From NCBI GenBank assembly GCA_903927345.1, contig CAIYMO010000049.1, positions 124,001 to 188,000 on the forward strand: 64,000 nt of DNA, in the 5' to 3' direction. How positions within the stretch are numbered: the stretch's first letter is position 1; every line of letters starts with the position of its first letter. The notes below the pieces were generated by a model. That model did no database searches, was not told the origin of the DNA, and was given only the letters and a program-made list of their open reading frames with translations. Shown piece after piece: positions 1 through 8,081 of this stretch. This DNA is from an uncultured Armatimonadota bacterium. Its GTDB lineage: Bacteria; Armatimonadota; Fimbriimonadia; Fimbriimonadales; Fimbriimonadaceae. A program made the position numbers and the translations under genes.

Positions 1-800
1 GAAACAAGTCGTCGGATTGCTGGGCTCTGGCGCTTACCGCTGGAAGCAAACCACTTTTGAGCGCTGAGCTTAATCGTGATCGGCTTGAGAACGAGGTAGG
101 GGACGCAGATGCTCATCGCAGTTCGCATCTCGCCGATTTTAACTTCGAAGAGGATGACGAGTACGATGTCGTTTGGCGGGGCGACGCTGACGAACTGGCT
201 CGAGGTTTCGAGACCGTCCACGCTTGGCGAAACGACAACGACGCCTTCCCAAGACTGCTTGAGAGCACCGAGCATTCGGTCAAGGATCGAGCGAACGAGA
301 GGCTTTTCGATATCGGTAAGGACGCTGCGCTCCATTGGGCGACCAGGGCCACCCAACATCTTGTCCACCAGGGCGAACATCAGTCCCATTTCCATCTCAA
401 CGACGATTTGGCCGTTGAGCGGAGGAAGCGAGACGATTCCGAAGACCGATGCACTGATTGATCGAAGGTATTCGTCGTAGGGAATCTGCTCCATCGAGAT
501 CATCTCGATGTTGATTTGGGAGCGAGTTTGTGCAGAAAGTGCGGATCCGGCTGCTCGAGCAAAGGTCTCGTGAAGCATCGAAAGCGTTCGAAGTTGATCC
601 TTCGAAAGCTTATCTGGGCGACGGAAGTCGTAAACCTCGTAGGAGTAGTTTTGAGTCTTAGGAGCACGAGAGCCGCTACTCTTGGGACGAGGTGCAGCGC
701 CACCACCCATAGGTGCAGGACCGCTTGGTCCGCCGCCTGAGTCGGCGCCAAGTGTGCTCAAAAGAGCTTCTATTTCGGCTTGTGATAGGATGTCTGACAA
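1..800 (-). CDS. fliM: Flagellar motor switch protein FliM (3' end outside window)
   Basis: FliM is the middle ring protein of the flagellar C-ring. It binds phospho-CheY and passes the switching signal to FliG and FliN. I translated from a TTG at 798-800 preceded by GAGGAAA; the product opens MSDILSQAEIEALLSTL, the conserved CheY-binding N-terminal peptide of the family. After a Gly/Pro-rich linker (about residues 18-45) comes YDFRRPDKLSKDQLRTL, the start of the CheC-like middle domain, then motifs such as ALVDKMLGGPG and the central region up to the window edge, 266 codons in all. The C-terminal FliN-like domain would lie to the left of base 1. fliL lies upstream on the same strand but a terminator hairpin separates them, so fliM probably has its own promoter between 801 and 866. 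Identification is firm; the start codon is inferred from the conserved N-terminus. Confidence 0.95.
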   Translation of the reverse strand, partial: MSDILSQAEIEALLSTLGADSGGGPSGPAPMGGGAAPRPKSSGSRAPKTQNYSYEVYDFRRPDKLSKDQLRTLSMLHETFARAAGSALSAQTRSQINIEMISMEQIPYDEYLRSISASVFGIVSLPPLNGQIVVEMEMGLMFALVDKMLGGPGRPMERSVLTDIEKPLVRSILDRMLGALKQSWEGVVVVSPSVDGLETSSQFVSVAPPNDIVLVILFEVKIGEMRTAMSICVPYLVLKPITIKLSAQKWFASSGKRQSPAIRRLV

Positions 801-866
801 CTGCGTTTCCTCAAAAGGTCTACAAATCAGTTCGGCAGAATCCAGAAGTTCTTAAGGGGAAACAGC

Positions 867-896
867 AAAAAACCTAGAAACTTGCTCTAGGTTTTT
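867..896 (-). terminator. Hairpin terminator between fliL and fliM
   Basis: AAAACCTAGA pairs with TCTAGGTTTT across a 7-base loop. The A-rich and T-rich flanks make it able to act in both directions. It lies after the fliL stop and before fliM. Confidence 0.8.
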
Positions 897-919
897 GCCC
901 CCACTCTCTCCCACGGCAA

Positions 920-1543
920 TTACTGTGTTGCAAATGCTTTGAAGAAAACTTTTAGGATCGGGCCCTTGGCGGAATCCCAGCCTTCTGGGATCTCTTCTTC
1001 TTCTTCGGGCTCTTCGTCATGCGACTTCTTCTTTTTTGAATGGGTGTCCTCTTCCTCGTCGGACTTCTTCTTTTTCTTCTTGTCCTTCTCGTCTGGTTCT
1101 TCCTCTTCTTCTTTATGCTCGGTATCGGCGAAGATCTTGTTCAGCTTGGCGGCAATTCGCTTCTTGATCACCTTTAGGTGCGCTTCAGTAAGCGTATCGT
1201 CCTTCTTCGTCGTCTTGATGACAGAGATGACCGCATCTGCAACTTCTGCGGCGTGAGCATCGAATGATGCTGCTGCGAAGCCTTCTTTGGGCAAGAACCC
1301 TACTTTGAACCGTGCATAGGTCAAGCCATCCGCAAGGTTGACCGTGAATTCATCCTTCATCTCAATTTCGGCTTTTGCCAATTTGATCTCAGGTTCCTTC
1401 TTCTTTACTTTGCCCTTTCCTTTCATCATGAAGAAGCCGCCTCCCCCAAGGACGAGCACCAAGGCTAGGATAATTGGTAACTTCCCGCCTTTCTTCTTTC
1501 CGCCCTCTGCGCCTTCATCTTTCTTTTCTGCTTTCGCCGACAT
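920..1543 (-). CDS. fliL: Flagellar basal-body protein FliL with a charged insertion
   Basis: FliL is a single-pass inner-membrane protein that surrounds the stator units of the flagellar motor. The 207-residue product has a Lys/Gly-rich cytoplasmic start, one membrane segment (about 22-40), then the periplasmic domain (DEFTVNLADG, YARFKVGFLP, and a helix near 95-138). It ends in ILKVFFKAFATQ, which matches the last beta strand of the family (usually VYFTEFVIQ-like). Between the long helix and this strand lies a run of about 47 residues (141-187) made almost only of E, D and K, not seen in typical FliL. A GGAGAGGG-like ribosome site precedes the ATG. It is in the same orientation as fliM. The family call rests on size, topology and the conserved final strand. 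Confidence 0.88.
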   Translation of the reverse strand: MSAKAEKKDEGAEGGKKKGGKLPIILALVLVLGGGGFFMMKGKGKVKKKEPEIKLAKAEIEMKDEFTVNLADGLTYARFKVGFLPKEGFAAASFDAHAAEVADAVISVIKTTKKDDTLTEAHLKVIKKRIAAKLNKIFADTEHKEEEEEPDEKDKKKKKKSDEEEDTHSKKKKSHDEEPEEEEEIPEGWDSAKGPILKVFFKAFATQ

Positions 1544-1591
1544 AATCCCTCTCCGTGCCTAGTAGGTTCCACAGCAGGTAAAGGTGCCGAC

Positions 1592-2074
1592 CTAGTGATT
1601 TTGCGAGAGTTGCTTTTCGAAGCGATGGACGGTTCCATCCTCGGGGTCCTCAAATATTCCAACAAACACGAATCCATTTTTTTCAAGGACTCTCTGAGAT
1701 GCTGGAGCGATTGGCAAGGTGTTGGCTCGGACGACGGTCGCGCCCTTTGAGGCTGCGTACTCGCAAAGCCAGGCGGTGATTTGAGTGGCGACGCCTTGAC
1801 CTTCTGCTAGCGGGGCAACTCCGTATCCGATTTCCGTCCAACCTTCGGTCGGAGGGTCTTTGAATGCTCCTGAGCCAAGAATCTGATCGTCGCGAATTGC
1901 GAGAAAGCCAATCCACTCTGGTTGTCCTGCGTACTTCTCAACGATGTCTTTTAGAAACTCTTCAGGGAGAAGCGCACCCTCAAGGGTTGTCAGCTGGCTT
2001 GCGTTGAGAAACTCTTGATGCGACTGCGCCATCATTCGGAAGTCTTCAACTGAGATCCATCGCTTTGTCAGCAT
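1592..2074 (-). CDS. GNAT family N-acetyltransferase
   Basis: A 160-residue single-domain acetyltransferase of the GNAT fold, which moves an acetyl group from acetyl-CoA to an amine; the substrate cannot be read from sequence. The core motif appears as IGYGVAPLAEGQGVATQITAWL (about residues 83-104, motif A with the QGVAT pyrophosphate loop), followed by the strand VVRANTLP and the helix-strand ASQRVLEKNGFVFVGIFED, typical of the RimJ/RimL-like branch. The start is an ATG with a TACACT hexamer five bases upstream, so the mRNA is likely leaderless. It is divergent from pheS across 43 bases. The GNAT assignment is firm and the specific function unknown. Confidence 0.88.
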   Translation of the reverse strand: MLTKRWISVEDFRMMAQSHQEFLNASQLTTLEGALLPEEFLKDIVEKYAGQPEWIGFLAIRDDQILGSGAFKDPPTEGWTEIGYGVAPLAEGQGVATQITAWLCEYAASKGATVVRANTLPIAPASQRVLEKNGFVFVGIFEDPEDGTVHRFEKQLSQNH

Positions 2075-2079
2075 GCCTC

Positions 2080-2085
2080 AGTGTA
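2080..2085 (-). promoter_or_regulatory. -10 box of the GNAT gene (leaderless)
   Basis: Minus-strand TACACT, 5 bases before the ATG at 2074. Confidence 0.55.
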
Positions 2086-2117
2086 ACTCCGGGCAAGGTA
2101 CAACCTAGGGGTCTCTC

Positions 2118-3146
2118 ATGCAAGAAGTTTTTGATCTTGAATACGAAGCCCTGACCGAAATTGCTTCGGCAGGCTCTACCGCCGAACTGCGGGACCTGAA
2201 GATCAAGTTCTTGGGGAACAACGGACTGATCAGCGGAAAGCTCCGCGAAGTCGGTTCTTATCAGGGAGACAAGCGAGCGTTTGGCCAGGCAGTGAATGCG
2301 GTGAAAGGCGCGGTTGAAGAAGCGCTTGCTTCGCGCGAAGAGGAACTGAAGGGTGGCGAACTCGCGGCGCAATTTGAAGCGGAACGGATTGACGTCACGA
2401 TGCCATCGAGACCGACCCAAGTCGGCTATGAACACGTTCTTCAACAGACAATGAACAGAATCAAGCGAGTCCTTGGAGGACTTGGATTTGAGTATCTTGA
2501 AAGTCCAGAACTTGAACATTTCCGATACAACTTCGACGCGTTGAACTATCCACCTGATCACCCGGCGATGGATGATCAGGACACGTTTTACATCGATGAT
2601 CATCACGTTCTGCGAACTCAGTGCACCGCGCTTCAGGGCCGAGTGTTCGAGGAAGTTCAGCAGGGCTCACGCACTTTGCCGTTGCGAGCATTTACCATTG
2701 GTCGCACCTATCGAAACGAAGCGGTTGACCGAACCCACAGCCACACATTCCACCAGGTCGACTGTTTCATGATCGACGAGAAGGTCTCGATGGCGAACCT
2801 CAAGGGAACGCTCGGGTTGTTTGCCCGTGAGATGTTCGGCAGCGAGGTCACTGTTCGGTTCCGCCCCGACTTCTTCCCGTTCGTCGAGCCGGGAGTGGAC
2901 TACGCAATTTCGACTCCTCGACTGTTTAACGGTAAGTGGGTCGAACTCGGCGGTGCGGGGCTGATTCATCCCAACATCTTGGAGAACTACGGAATCGACA
3001 CAGAGAAGTACTCCGGGTTTGCGTTCGGCCTTGGTGTGGAGCGAATTCCGATGATGAGCTACGGGGTTGATGACCTCCGGCACTTCATGGAGAACGATCT
3101 CAGGTTCTTGGAGCAGTTCAGAGCTGAGCCGATTGAGCTGAAGTAG
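2118..3146 (+). CDS. pheS: Phenylalanine-tRNA ligase alpha subunit
   Basis: Catalytic alpha subunit of the (alpha-beta)2 class II enzyme that charges tRNA-Phe. The 342-residue length is normal. Visible parts are the N-terminal coiled coil (1-85, with KIKFLGNNGLISGKLREV), motif 2 (FTIGRTYRNEAVDRTHSHTF), the Phe-binding region (FHQVDCFMIDEK) and motif 3 near the C-terminus (FAFGLGVERIPMM, GxGxxR type). The active enzyme needs the beta subunit PheT, usually encoded directly downstream. Here the next gene is an unrelated small membrane protein two bases after the stop, so pheT must be elsewhere. A weak TACAAC hexamer lies 13 bases upstream of the ATG. Confidence 0.97.
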   Translation: MQEVFDLEYEALTEIASAGSTAELRDLKIKFLGNNGLISGKLREVGSYQGDKRAFGQAVNAVKGAVEEALASREEELKGGELAAQFEAERIDVTMPSRPTQVGYEHVLQQTMNRIKRVLGGLGFEYLESPELEHFRYNFDALNYPPDHPAMDDQDTFYIDDHHVLRTQCTALQGRVFEEVQQGSRTLPLRAFTIGRTYRNEAVDRTHSHTFHQVDCFMIDEKVSMANLKGTLGLFAREMFGSEVTVRFRPDFFPFVEPGVDYAISTPRLFNGKWVELGGAGLIHPNILENYGIDTEKYSGFAFGLGVERIPMMSYGVDDLRHFMENDLRFLEQFRAEPIELK

Positions 3147-3148
3147 CC

Positions 3149-3604
3149 ATGAGTTGGGCCTCCTGGATCGGGGGGTTTCTTTTCGGGCTGATGCTGGGCC
3201 TTGGGCTTTGGGTGTGTTACAGCCTGAAAAGGTTTGTAGCTCCTCCGTGCCCGCCAACGACGAATTCAATCGATGCTCTGCTCAATGATCCTTCAGGGAT
3301 TTTCTGGTTGTCGTTCGAGGATTACCAGACTAGTTGGTGGTTTGATAGTGATGGCAGAGGCACGCTGACCTCAGGCGAGGGTCAGCACTGCTACTTTCTG
3401 TGGAAACCAGAGTCCAATGGATGTATTTTGATTCGTTTCACCCACCACACAGATCCAGAAGAAGATGACTGGCCACCTTCACCGAACAAACTTGTTTGGA
3501 ACGAAACCGTCGAGCCCGTCAACTTTAGATTCGAAATTTTCCGCGAAGATGAAAGGCTTTGCCTCCGAGACCTGGGTACCGGGCAGGTATTCCATGCTGA
3601 TTAA
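3149..3604 (+). CDS. Small membrane-anchored protein of unknown function
   Basis: A 151-residue protein starting two bases after the pheS stop, so very likely co-transcribed with it. One hydrophobic segment (about residues 7-28, Gly/Leu-rich) would anchor it in the inner membrane. The rest is soluble and beta-rich, with many Trp, Phe and acidic residues (for example FWLSFEDYQTSWWFDSDGRG and the C-terminal FEIFREDERLCLRDLG). The pattern of strands and turns resembles a small lipocalin-like or stress-sensing domain, but I do not recognise the family. No catalytic motif is apparent. Confidence 0.7.
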   Translation: MSWASWIGGFLFGLMLGLGLWVCYSLKRFVAPPCPPTTNSIDALLNDPSGIFWLSFEDYQTSWWFDSDGRGTLTSGEGQHCYFLWKPESNGCILIRFTHHTDPEEDDWPPSPNKLVWNETVEPVNFRFEIFREDERLCLRDLGTGQVFHAD

Positions 3605-3704
3605 CTCGGACGTATCCCAAAGACTTTTCTAGCGTCAATCCGAACTTCGGTCGTCGATCTGCTTTACCCCTGCTAAGGTTGGGCTTTTATGATCACGCAG
3701 AATC

Positions 3705-3710
3705 CATAAT
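3705..3710 (+). promoter_or_regulatory. -10 box of the AraC-type regulator
   Basis: CATAAT, 9 bases before the ATG at 3720; no Shine-Dalgarno sequence. Confidence 0.5.
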
Positions 3711-3719
3711 CAACCTAGG

Positions 3720-4559
3720 ATGGAAGTCGTTACTTGCGGCCCGCACCCGGCGCTGCTCCCTTTTGTGGAGTTGTATCGGTTGCGCGTCGTTGAGGCACAG
3801 CCGGTTAGCCACCTCGTCTTCCCTTCCCGGAACTCACAGTTTATTGAGTTCTATCTTGCGGATCCTGCCCAGGTGAAAGTGGACCCTGAGTCGGAGTTCC
3901 GGGCGGCGCCAGAGACGGTGTTGGTCGGGACGCAGTCTAAGGGGCGGGTTGAACTGCTTGTTGGCGGATCTGTTCGAACGTTGACGGTCATCTTTCGCCC
4001 AACTGGGTTTCACCAGCTGTTTGGAGTTCCGATGACCGAGCTTGCCGGAAAGGGTGAGTGTGCGAATTCGGTTCTTGGCGCCGAGATTGCTTTGATTCGG
4101 GAGCGACTGCTTGAGGCGCCGAGTACTTCGGCGATGAAGGCGTTGCTTGATGACTGGCTTATCCGCCGACTGAATTCCTTGAGTACGAAGCCTAATGACT
4201 GTTACCAAGCCATTGAGCACAGCATTGCAAGGGTGAAGGTCCAGCGCGACTTTTCGAGTGTGGACGCACTTGCAGAACACTCCGGCTATGGGTTGCGGCA
4301 CTTTGAGCGCGTGTTTAAGCTTGCCATTGGGGTTTCGCCGAAACACTACTTGCGGGTCGAGCGGCTGCAGGAGGCACTGTCCACCAAGTCGCTTCAGCCT
4401 GATACCCCTTGGGGCGTCATTGCTTCTGACTTAGGGTTTTACGACCAGATGCACTTGGTTCACGAGTTCAAAGCGCTGGGTGGTGCGGCGCCGTCGCGAC
4501 TTTTTGAGGAGGTTGCGCCTCGACTTGCTGATTTGAAGAAGTCGAAAATTTACTATTGA
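3720..4559 (+). CDS. AraC-family transcriptional regulator
   Basis: A 279-residue regulator. The C-terminal third carries two helix-turn-helix units: the first around FSSVDALAEHSGYGLRHFER, the second around WGVIASDLGFYDQMHLVHEF followed by the usual (G)xxPSRLF ending. The N-terminal domain (PHPALLPFVELYRL, then FRPTGFHQLFGVPMTEL) is the DUF6597-like ligand domain seen in many uncharacterised AraC proteins, not the arabinose cupin. Family members usually activate one neighbouring operon in response to a small molecule. The next gene, an NTF2-like protein 46 bases downstream on the same strand, is a possible co-transcribed partner. The ligand is unknown. Confidence 0.9.
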   Translation: MEVVTCGPHPALLPFVELYRLRVVEAQPVSHLVFPSRNSQFIEFYLADPAQVKVDPESEFRAAPETVLVGTQSKGRVELLVGGSVRTLTVIFRPTGFHQLFGVPMTELAGKGECANSVLGAEIALIRERLLEAPSTSAMKALLDDWLIRRLNSLSTKPNDCYQAIEHSIARVKVQRDFSSVDALAEHSGYGLRHFERVFKLAIGVSPKHYLRVERLQEALSTKSLQPDTPWGVIASDLGFYDQMHLVHEFKALGGAAPSRLFEEVAPRLADLKKSKIYY

Positions 4560-4605
4560 TGCGAATGGGGGCACCTTCATCATTGAAGGCGTTCGGAGCT
4601 CATTT

Positions 4606-5133
4606 ATGCCACTCGCAACACTTTCGCTACTCGCCACTGTCCTCACGACCAACCTTCAATCTAAGCCTATGATCCTCATTCCCCCCGTCGCCGGAAAGGC
4701 CGTCTCGAAATCGGCAGAAGCCGGTGTGATCAAAACCATTGAGCTCATGGAGAAATCGTGGAACACCCACGACATGGGGCTCTACGCCACCTTGCTCACC
4801 GACGATTGCCAGTGGGTGAACGTTGTTGGAATGCACTGGAACGGAAAGGCTTCGGTTGTGAAGGCTCACGTGGCGTTCCACAAGACCATCTTCAAAGATG
4901 TTGACTATATGACCGAGTCGGCATGTATTCGCGAGCTGGCGCCCAACGTTGCGATTGCCGTTCTTACGGTCCGAATGCAGGCGTACACGACCCCGGACGG
5001 ACACAAAGTGCCAGAAGGACAAACCCGTCTCACTCTGACCGTTCGCGAAACCAAGGGGGCTTGGCTCATCGCTCAGGCGCAGAACACGCCGATCGATAAG
5101 ATCGCTGTTCAGTTCGATCCAGGCAAAGGTTAG
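4606..5133 (+). CDS. Secreted NTF2-like protein (SgcJ/EcaC or DUF4440 type)
   Basis: A 175-residue protein with a hydrophobic, probably cleaved N-terminus (MPLATLSLLATVLTTNLQS) and one NTF2-like cone domain: the helix VIKTIELMEKSWNTHDMGLYATLLTDDCQWVN, the turn GMHWNGKASVVKAHVAFH, and strands ending in LTLTVRETKGAWLIAQAQNTP. This pattern fits the SgcJ/EcaC family, a scaffold used both for small-molecule binding and as isomerase-like enzymes; the substrate is unknown. It follows the AraC regulator and its end overlaps the convergent MFS gene by four bases. The fold call is good and the function open. Confidence 0.8.
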   Translation: MPLATLSLLATVLTTNLQSKPMILIPPVAGKAVSKSAEAGVIKTIELMEKSWNTHDMGLYATLLTDDCQWVNVVGMHWNGKASVVKAHVAFHKTIFKDVDYMTESACIRELAPNVAIAVLTVRMQAYTTPDGHKVPEGQTRLTLTVRETKGAWLIAQAQNTPIDKIAVQFDPGKG

Positions 5134-6428
5134 ACTGGCTTCTTCATCGATTTGAGTGCGCAGGATAGGATTCCTGCCACCAATATACATCCTGCCAAGA
5201 ACCATAGCCCGCTCTCGAATGATCCTGAGCGGGTTTTGAGTTCGCCAACCACTTTAGGACCGAAGAAGCCACCGAGGTTGCCGATGGAGTTAATGAGACC
5301 CACGGCAAACGCTGCAGAGGATGCCGTTAGGGTCGAGGTTGGATGCGTCCAGAACGCCGGCAAGTATGCATACAGCGTCATTCCGAGAAGGCACATGAAT
5401 ACAGTGGCGAGGACGGTTGATGACGCGAAGAGCGCGGCAAAGCCCATTGCGACTGCGGCGAGCAGGAGTGGGATGGCGGTATGCCATCGACGCTCGGCAG
5501 TTCGGTCGGAGTGCGCTCCGTTCCAGAGCATTGCGCCGAGTCCAAGGACATAGGGCGCGACAGAGATGAGGGTTTGAACCACCACTGACGTGCCCTTCAT
5601 ACGGTCGACGATGGACGGCAGGAAGAAGGTGAAACCGTACATGCCGGTGACTGCGAAGAGGTAGATGGCGGAAAGCAGCCAGACTTGGGGGTTCTTGAGT
5701 CCCTCGCGAATCTGATCCCCTCCCAGGGATACCTTGGCGGCCTTCTCGGCAGCCAATTCGGAAGTGATCCATTCGCGCTCGTCATCCTCGAGCCAGGTTG
5801 CCTGTTCTGGTCGGTCGGTGAGATAGAACCAGGTGACGACTCCCATGATGATTGACGGGACTCCTTCGAGGAAGAACACCCAGCGCCAGCCTGCGAACCC
5901 GAGCCAGTTGACCGAGTGCATGATGAACTGCGACAGCGGGGTCGAGATGATGGTCGCAAGGGGGATGCCGATGAGGAAGAGTGACTTTGTTTTTGCTCGG
6001 TCTTCGCCGCGGAACCAGTGGGAGAGGTAGACGATGACGCCCGGGAAGAATCCTGCCTCGGCCAAGCCAAGAATGAATCGTAGGCCATAGAACTGATCTT
6101 CAAGCCCGAATGCCGAAAAGATAGGGCGACCGATGAAGCCCATGAGTGTCGCAATGATTCCCCACGACACCATGATGCGAGCGATCCATTTGCGAGCGCT
6201 CCATCGCTCCACGATGAGGGTGCCCGGGATTTCGAGGAGGAAGTAGCCGAGGAAGAAGATGCCAGCGCCGGTGCCGATGATGGCCTCGGAGAAACCGAGT
6301 TCCGTCTTCATCTGGATTGCGGCGACCGAAACGTTGGTTCGGTCGAGGAACGCCAAGAAGAACAAGACCAGGAGAAACGGGATCAGCCGCTTTGTGATCT
6401 TCGCGCGGGTTCTGTTGGCAACATCCAT
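5130..6428 (-). CDS. MFS transporter, anion:cation symporter (ACS) family
   Basis: A 12-helix major facilitator of about 432 residues. The signature DRTNVSVAAIQMKTELGF near the start of TM1-loop, the GIFFLGYFLLEIPGTLIVER segment, the loop 2-3 motif (ERWSARKWIARIM) and the RFILGLAEAGFFPGVIVYLSHWF motif in TM4 are typical of the ACS family, which takes up organic anions such as phthalate, tartrate, hexuronates and glucarate. Substrate specificity cannot be assigned. I prefer the ATG at 6428 over an in-frame GTG at 6446, because the latter lies against the T-tail of a terminator. It is convergent with the NTF2-like gene. Confidence 0.9.
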   Translation of the reverse strand: MDVANRTRAKITKRLIPFLLVLFFLAFLDRTNVSVAAIQMKTELGFSEAIIGTGAGIFFLGYFLLEIPGTLIVERWSARKWIARIMVSWGIIATLMGFIGRPIFSAFGLEDQFYGLRFILGLAEAGFFPGVIVYLSHWFRGEDRAKTKSLFLIGIPLATIISTPLSQFIMHSVNWLGFAGWRWVFFLEGVPSIIMGVVTWFYLTDRPEQATWLEDDEREWITSELAAEKAAKVSLGGDQIREGLKNPQVWLLSAIYLFAVTGMYGFTFFLPSIVDRMKGTSVVVQTLISVAPYVLGLGAMLWNGAHSDRTAERRWHTAIPLLLAAVAMGFAALFASSTVLATVFMCLLGMTLYAYLPAFWTHPTSTLTASSAAFAVGLINSIGNLGGFFGPKVVGELKTRSGSFESGLWFLAGCILVAGILSCALKSMKKPV

Positions 6429-6446
6429 TGGGCGGATTATAGCCAC

Positions 6447-6479
6447 AAAAAAGCCCCCACGTCGGCAAAACGTGGAGGC
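6447..6479 (-). terminator. Terminator downstream of sepF
   Basis: Minus strand: a GCCTCCACGT stem pairs with ACGTGGGGGC (one mismatch) and is followed by TTTTTT. It ends the yggS-sepF unit just before the MFS gene on the same strand. Confidence 0.8.
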
Positions 6480-6505
6480 AATGGAGGAAGGTTGACGCTC
6501 TTCTC

Positions 6506-6916
6506 TTAGTTTTTGAGAGCGTTCATCCGTGGTGTCGCGGGGGCGACTTCAACTAAAGCTTGCTTAGGGGCGACGAGGTAAACATCTGGTCCGATCTCTT
6601 CCCAGGTTCCTTCTTGGACGTAGTTGACGCCGCAAAGGAAGTTGAGGACCTTTTCTTTGACCTCGGGGGTGAGAAGGCTCAGGTTCAAAATCTGCTGTTC
6701 GCCGTGCTTGAGGCCGTTTGCGGCTGCCATAGCATCGTCGAAGTGCTGCATTTCTCGACGAATCGTCACCGTGTAGCGGTGGCTCGGGCGCATTGGGCTG
6801 TGCACTACCGCTTGCTCCATGATTTCGGGCTCGAAATCATCGATTTCCTCGGTGCGCGTGAATAGGTTGGCGATTTTGCCGAATACGGACGGTTTGTCCA
6901 TTACCATCTCTTCCAT
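6506..6916 (-). CDS. sepF: Cell division protein SepF
   Basis: SepF binds membranes and bundles FtsZ filaments; it can replace FtsA as the Z-ring anchor. The 136-residue product has the family layout: an N-terminal amphipathic stretch (about 6-20, DKPSVFGKIANLFTR), an acidic linker, then the compact SepF core from about residue 45, including the helix FDDAMAAANGLKHGEQQILNL and the conserved ending VLNFLCGVNYVQEGTWEEIG with VYLVAP. It follows yggS with a 19-base gap, the same order as in Gram-positive bacteria and cyanobacteria. Three Met codons lie within the first six residues, so the exact start is uncertain by a few codons. Confidence 0.92.
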   Translation of the reverse strand: MEEMVMDKPSVFGKIANLFTRTEEIDDFEPEIMEQAVVHSPMRPSHRYTVTIRREMQHFDDAMAAANGLKHGEQQILNLSLLTPEVKEKVLNFLCGVNYVQEGTWEEIGPDVYLVAPKQALVEVAPATPRMNALKN

Positions 6917-6935
6917 GAGTGCTGATTATTTCCTT

Positions 6936-7580
6936 TTATTCTCTTGCTCCGAAAAGCAAGGTTCCAACTCTGATGTGGGTTGCTCCTTCCTGGATTGCCA
7001 CTTCAAAATCGAGGCTCATTCCCATGCTGAGATTCTTGGTTCCAATCGCCTCTCCGAGGTGCCTTAGCTTCTCGAAGTAGGGTCTCGATTGCTCGGGATC
7101 CTTTACGACTGGGCCAATTGTCATCAGACCTGACAAATTTGCCTGCTCACATCTTATGACATCCTGTGCGAAGGTGTCAAGCGAATTTTGTAAAATTCCG
7201 CTCTTTTGTTGCTCTTCGGCGATGTTCACCTCAATGAATACATCACACCTTCGATCCGATTTATATAATTCCTTAAGTTGAGAACTTGTCTCTAACGTGT
7301 GAATTGCGGAGCAAATTTCAGTTGCTCGGCGAACCTTGTTTGACTGGAGTTTTCCTATGAAATGCCAACGAATGTCTTTAGGCAGTTGTTCCCATTTCGG
7401 TTGCAATTCCTGAAGCCGACTTTCGCCAAAGTCGCGGTGACCGAGCTCATAGAGCTCCATGATCGCGTCGGCAGGGTAGGTTTTGGATACTGCGATGATG
7501 TTGACTTCGTTTGGGTCGCGGGCTACCGATGCGCACGCATTCTTCACCGTCTCTCGCAATTCTCGGTAGCGCTGTTCCAT
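6936..7580 (-). CDS. yggS: PLP homeostasis protein (YggS/PROSC family)
   Basis: A 214-residue PLP-binding TIM-barrel protein of the alanine-racemase fold. YggS/PLPBP proteins control pyridoxal phosphate supply and amino-acid balance rather than catalyse a known reaction. The PLP lysine lies in NIIAVSKTYP (about residue 29), followed by the family motifs DFGESRLQELQPKW, WHFIGKLQSNKVR, VFIEVNIAEEQQKSG, LSGLMTIGP and the C-terminal LSMGMSLDFEVAIQEGATHIRVG. The frame stays open to 7847, but the ATG at 7580 gives the usual family N-terminus. It is followed by sepF, a widely conserved neighbour. Confidence 0.95.
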   Translation of the reverse strand: MEQRYRELRETVKNACASVARDPNEVNIIAVSKTYPADAIMELYELGHRDFGESRLQELQPKWEQLPKDIRWHFIGKLQSNKVRRATEICSAIHTLETSSQLKELYKSDRRCDVFIEVNIAEEQQKSGILQNSLDTFAQDVIRCEQANLSGLMTIGPVVKDPEQSRPYFEKLRHLGEAIGTKNLSMGMSLDFEVAIQEGATHIRVGTLLFGARE

Positions 7581-7619
7581 GCTTCCATTTTCCCGATCAT
7601 CGTGGCAAACTGAGCGAAC

Positions 7620-8081
7620 ATGGCTACAACACTCGAAGAATTCCTTGAGTCTCTCTCTGAAGAGCGCCGAGAGATGGTTGATGCTCTTTGCGCTACGATA
7701 CGCGAGAATCTGAATAAGGGGTTTGAGGAGGGGATGCAATACGGTGGCATCGGGTTCTTCGTGCCTCACAGCATCTTCCCGGCCGGATACCATTGCGATC
7801 CGAAGCAGCCACTTCCCTTTTTGTGCGTAACGAATATGAAAGGTCACGTGGCATTACATGCGTTCGGGCTCTACTGCCTTCCGGCTGCCAAGGAGCGTTT
7901 TGTCCAGGCGTTCGCTGCCACGGGCAAAAAACTTGACATGGGTGCGGGGTGCATCCGCATTAAAAAGCTCGCCGATCTTCCTCTGGATGTCGTGGGACAA
8001 ATGGTTTCGGAGATTACGGTGGATGAGTTTATCCGGCAGTACCAGTCGATGGTGCCGGACAAGAAAAAGAAGAAGTCTTAG
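7620..8081 (+). CDS. DUF1801 (YdhG-like) domain protein
   Basis: A 153-residue single-domain protein of the DUF1801 family. The helical start (TTLEEFLESLSEERREMVDAL) and the motif GFEEGMQYGGIGFFVP, then PLPFLCVTNMKGHVALHAFG and the C-terminal IRIKKLADLPLDVVGQMVSE, match it well. The family has a SufE/iron-chaperone-like fold and no settled function. The C-terminus ends in a short Lys-rich tail. It is divergent from yggS across 39 bases and its stop overlaps the convergent vanW-like gene by four bases. Confidence 0.88.
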   Translation: MATTLEEFLESLSEERREMVDALCATIRENLNKGFEEGMQYGGIGFFVPHSIFPAGYHCDPKQPLPFLCVTNMKGHVALHAFGLYCLPAAKERFVQAFAATGKKLDMGAGCIRIKKLADLPLDVVGQMVSEITVDEFIRQYQSMVPDKKKKKS

